A stretch of DNA of 24,804 nt. It comes from Novosphingobium sp. GTDB taxonomy: Bacteria; Pseudomonadota; Alphaproteobacteria; Sphingomonadales; Sphingomonadaceae. A program made the translations under genes and the position numbers. Location: positions 1 through 24,804 of the forward strand of contig JADYXV010000065.1 of the NCBI GenBank assembly GCA_020853995.1. The letters are read 5' to 3'. This document shows positions 22,316-24,804 of this stretch, piece by piece; position 1 is the stretch's first letter, and every line of letters starts with the position of its first letter. The notes beneath the pieces are model-generated. The model was not told where the DNA came from. It made no database searches and saw only the letters and a list, made by a program, of their open reading frames with translations.

Positions 22316-23836
22316 CTACCTTTCCTTGGTAGCCGAGAAGATCAGATCAGGGTTGCGTTCCTGCTGATAGCTCACATCCCACGAAGAACGCGCCATAAAT
22401 ACCGGATCGCCGTCGCGGTCCTTGGCCAGGTTCGACATGTTGAAATCGGTAAAGTTTTTAAGCGCCGCTTCGCTGCCTTTAATCCAGCGCGCGGTGTCAA
22501 ACGGCGATGCTTCCAGCCCCGCTTCCACTTTATATTCTGCTTCAAGCCGCGAAACCAACACGTCAAATTGCAGCTGCCCCACCACGCCGACGATCCATTG
22601 TGAACCAATCTCCGGGTAAAACACCTGAATCACGCCCTCTTCGGACAAGTCATCCAGCGCCTTGCGCAATTGCTTGGTCTTGGTCGGGTCTTTCAACTGG
22701 ACGCGGCGCAGGATTTCCGGGGCAAAGTTGGGCAGCCCGGTAAAGCGCACATCGTTGCGTTCCGACAGCGTATCGCCCACGCGCAAGGTGCCGTGGTTGG
22801 GAATGCCGATGATGTCACCCGCTTCGGCGGTATCGGCAATTTCACGGTCCTGCGCAAAGAACAGGATCGGCGAATGCACCGCAATCGGCTTACCCAGCCC
22901 CGAAGGCGTCAGCTTCATGCCGCGCCGGAACGTGCCCGAAACCATGCGCATGAACGCAATCCGGTCACGGTGCTGCGGGTCCATATTGGCCTGCACCTTA
23001 AAGATAAATCCGGTCACATCCGCGCGTTCGGGATCAATGATCCCCTGATCGGATGATTGCGGGCGCGGCGGCGGCGCAAATTTGGCAATCGCCTCGATCA
23101 GATCGATCACGCCAAAGTTCTTCAGCGCAGAACCAAAATAGACCGGCGTCAGATCACCATTGCGATAGGCTTCAAGATCAAATTCGGGATAGCCCGCGCG
23201 GGCCAGCTCGATTTCCTCGGCAATATCATCAGGGATATCGACTGCCGGTTCAACTTTGCCCAGAAACTCGCGGCTATCGCCTTCGGGGCGCGCAATCGTT
23301 TCGTCGGCAAAGCTCATCACGCCCTGAAACACGCCACCCATGCCGATCGGCCATGACATCGGCACCACATCCAGCGCCAGCGCATCGGCCACTTCGTCCA
23401 GCGTCTCGAACACGCTGCGGCCTTCGCGGTCGACCTTGTTCACAAAGGTAATGATCGGCACTGACCTCAAGCGGCAAACCTCGAACAGCTTGCGCGTCTG
23501 CGGCTCGATACCCTTGGCGGCATCGATCACCATGATTGCCGAATCGACCGCCGTCAGCGTGCGATAGGTATCTTCGGAAAAGTCTTCGTGGCCCGGCGTA
23601 TCCAGCAGGTTGAAGACGATGCCATCCTTCTGGAACGTCATCACCGACGACGTCACCGAAATCCCGCGCTGCTGCTCGATCTTCATCCAGTCAGACCGCG
23701 CCCGCCGCGCCTGCCCGCGCGCTTTCACTTCGCCCGCCAAGTGAATCGCGCCGCCTTGAAGCAACAGCTTCTCGGTCAGCGTCGTCTTACCGGCGTCAGG
23801 ATGGGAAATGATGGCGAAGGTGCGGCGATTGGACAT
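22316..23836 (-). CDS. prfC: peptide chain release factor 3
   Basis: 506 aa translational GTPase. G1 SHPDAGKTT (11-19), the RGISVTSSV switch, G3 DTPGHEDF (79-86) and G4 NKVD (133-136) are intact. The long insertion between the G domain and the C-terminal domains and the C-terminus QERNPDLIF are those of RF3, not EF-G. It recycles RF1/RF2 from the ribosome after termination. AGGGGC precedes the ATG. The epimerase ends 11 bases upstream, so the genes are probably co-transcribed. Confidence 0.97.
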   Translation of the reverse strand: MSNRRTFAIISHPDAGKTTLTEKLLLQGGAIHLAGEVKARGQARRARSDWMKIEQQRGISVTSSVMTFQKDGIVFNLLDTPGHEDFSEDTYRTLTAVDSAIMVIDAAKGIEPQTRKLFEVCRLRSVPIITFVNKVDREGRSVFETLDEVADALALDVVPMSWPIGMGGVFQGVMSFADETIARPEGDSREFLGKVEPAVDIPDDIAEEIELARAGYPEFDLEAYRNGDLTPVYFGSALKNFGVIDLIEAIAKFAPPPRPQSSDQGIIDPERADVTGFIFKVQANMDPQHRDRIAFMRMVSGTFRRGMKLTPSGLGKPIAVHSPILFFAQDREIADTAEAGDIIGIPNHGTLRVGDTLSERNDVRFTGLPNFAPEILRRVQLKDPTKTKQLRKALDDLSEEGVIQVFYPEIGSQWIVGVVGQLQFDVLVSRLEAEYKVEAGLEASPFDTARWIKGSEAALKNFTDFNMSNLAKDRDGDPVFMARSSWDVSYQQERNPDLIFSATKER

Positions 23837-23847
23837 GGGGCAAGCCC

Positions 23848-24729
23848 CTAAACGGGACGAAGGCTTACGTCCATGCGGAAGCTGCTTGATTGACCGGGTT
23901 CGAGCAGAACCACCCCGGGCTTGTCGCGAAAATCGCCAGCGAAGCCTTCAGGATCGGCATGGCCAGCCCAAGGTTCGATGCAGATAAAGCGCGCACCCGG
24001 CACTTGCCACAGCCCAAGCGAAGGGGTGTCGGGAAAAGCGATGTCGAGCCAAGCCCCGCCTTCAGCGCCATAGGACACAGACCGGCTGGAGAGCTGGTCC
24101 CAAATCACCGCATCGGCGCGGAACAAGTCCTCGGACAGCGCCAATTCATGTCCTACAACCATTGTTGGTTCAGCCTCCGGAAGCAAAACGCCGGTGCCGC
24201 TGGCAACACGGCGCACATCCTGCGGCTCTGCCTTTTCAAACACCAGCTTGTGCGCAGCCTGATCCGCCCCGCCCGGCAACGGCCAAGCGAATGCCGGATG
24301 GTAGCCGAAGCTGAACGGCAAAGCCTCGGCATTGGGATTGGTAACGGTGGCTTCCATCGCCAGCGTCATTCCGTCCAGCCGATATGCCATCTCCAGCACG
24401 AACCCGAAGGGATAGACTTTGCGTGTATCGGGCGAATCGGTCAGCCGGAACCGCGCCTCATCCCCTTCGACATGCACCGGCGCAAACAGGCTACGGCGGG
24501 CAAAGCCGTGGCGCGGCAGCGCATACTCGCGCCCGTCCAGCCGCAGAACATCGCCATTAAGTGATCCGACAATCGGAAACAGCAGCGGCGCATGCCCGCC
24601 CCAGAACGCGGGGTCAGCATCGGTCATGTATTCGCGGGCGTTGCCATCCGTCAAAGACCACAGTTCGGCGCCGAGCGGATTGATCCGCGCGGTCAACTCG
24701 CCATTCGTGATCTCGATCAGGTCGCTCAT
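23848..24729 (-). CDS. aldose 1-epimerase family protein
   Basis: 293 aa galactose-mutarotase fold. Family histidines are visible as His74 (LPRHGFAR) and His144 (FGYHPAFAW), with a likely catalytic glutamate in CIEPWAGH. It belongs to the LacX/YeaD-like branch, which interconverts anomers of sugars or sugar phosphates; the actual sugar is unknown. The ATG overlaps the stop of the gene upstream (ATGA). Confidence 0.88.
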   Translation of the reverse strand: MSDLIEITNGELTARINPLGAELWSLTDGNAREYMTDADPAFWGGHAPLLFPIVGSLNGDVLRLDGREYALPRHGFARRSLFAPVHVEGDEARFRLTDSPDTRKVYPFGFVLEMAYRLDGMTLAMEATVTNPNAEALPFSFGYHPAFAWPLPGGADQAAHKLVFEKAEPQDVRRVASGTGVLLPEAEPTMVVGHELALSEDLFRADAVIWDQLSSRSVSYGAEGGAWLDIAFPDTPSLGLWQVPGARFICIEPWAGHADPEGFAGDFRDKPGVVLLEPGQSSSFRMDVSLRPV

Positions 24730-24804
24730 CCGCGCAACTGTGCACCCTGCTTGGCGGCCGCCGCAATCACCTTGTCGGCACTCGCCTTCAACGCGGCTGC
24801 GTCA
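24726..24804 (-). CDS. C-terminal end of an unidentified protein (cut by window edge)
   Basis: The last 25 codons of a reading frame ending at the TGA that overlaps the epimerase ATG. The visible tail is rich in alanine and lysine and looks helical (ALKASADKVIAAAAKQGAQ). Too little is present to name it. The overlap makes a shared transcript with the epimerase and prfC likely. Confidence 0.6.
   Translation of the reverse strand, partial: DAAALKASADKVIAAAAKQGAQLRG

Noticed and set aside
1..24804. Mobile element, prophage, CRISPR or defence island
   Set aside because: No transposase, integrase, terminal repeats, repeat-spacer pattern or defence gene is visible; the tRNA-Leu has no integrase or duplicated 3' end beside it.

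Overview
The window is a dense, GC-rich stretch of housekeeping and core metabolic genes from an alphaproteobacterium. The gene set (a ZitP-like zinc-finger membrane protein beside ftsEX, an Lrp-type regulator divergent from a PutA with no DNA-binding domain, NAD-linked Fds formate dehydrogenase, glnK-amtB behind a sigma-54 promoter) points to a Sphingomonadales-like organism such as Novosphingobium. That assignment is inferred from gene content, not from a database match. I see no insertion sequence, prophage, CRISPR array or toxin-antitoxin pair.

Layout. (1) 1-3744, minus strand: a LysR-type regulator, then fdsG-fdsB-mobA-fdsA (fdsA runs off the left edge). The structural genes overlap one another, and a shared inverted repeat (TTGATAG-N7-CTATCAA) lies before the regulator and again before fdsG. 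(2) 3908-6770, plus strand: bioB-bioF-bioD with overlapping ends; bioA is not here. (3) 6790-10797: putR (minus) divergent from putA (plus), the complete proline-to-glutamate pathway with its regulator. putA is followed by a tandem repeat that can form two alternative hairpins. (4) 11034-12083, minus: tRNA-Leu(GAG) and the ZitP-like gene. (5) 12233-16418, plus: ftsE-ftsX-DUF218-plsC-NRAMP-like transporter, five genes chained by overlaps of 4, 4, 1 and 8 bases. (6) 16423-18446, minus: hisC-tyrA. (7) 18551-20539, minus: glnK-amtB with a sigma-54 promoter upstream and a strong intrinsic terminator downstream. (8) 20666-24804, minus: an unidentified gene end, aldose epimerase, prfC, alpha/beta hydrolase and an endonuclease/phosphatase-family protein that appears to start with CTG.

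How the genes work together. Formate oxidation feeds NADH through the Fds complex, with its own cofactor-maturation enzyme (MobA) encoded inside the operon. The bio genes make biotin from pimeloyl precursors once BioA is supplied from elsewhere. PutR/PutA use proline as a carbon and nitrogen source, and GlnK/AmtB handle ammonium under nitrogen control. FtsEX, the ZitP-like protein and PlsC connect to envelope growth and cell division. The most notable items are the ZitP-like protein with its conserved polar-interaction residues, the NRAMP-like transporter lacking canonical metal ligands, the CTG start, the duplicated formate operator, and the hairpin-switch-like repeat after putA.
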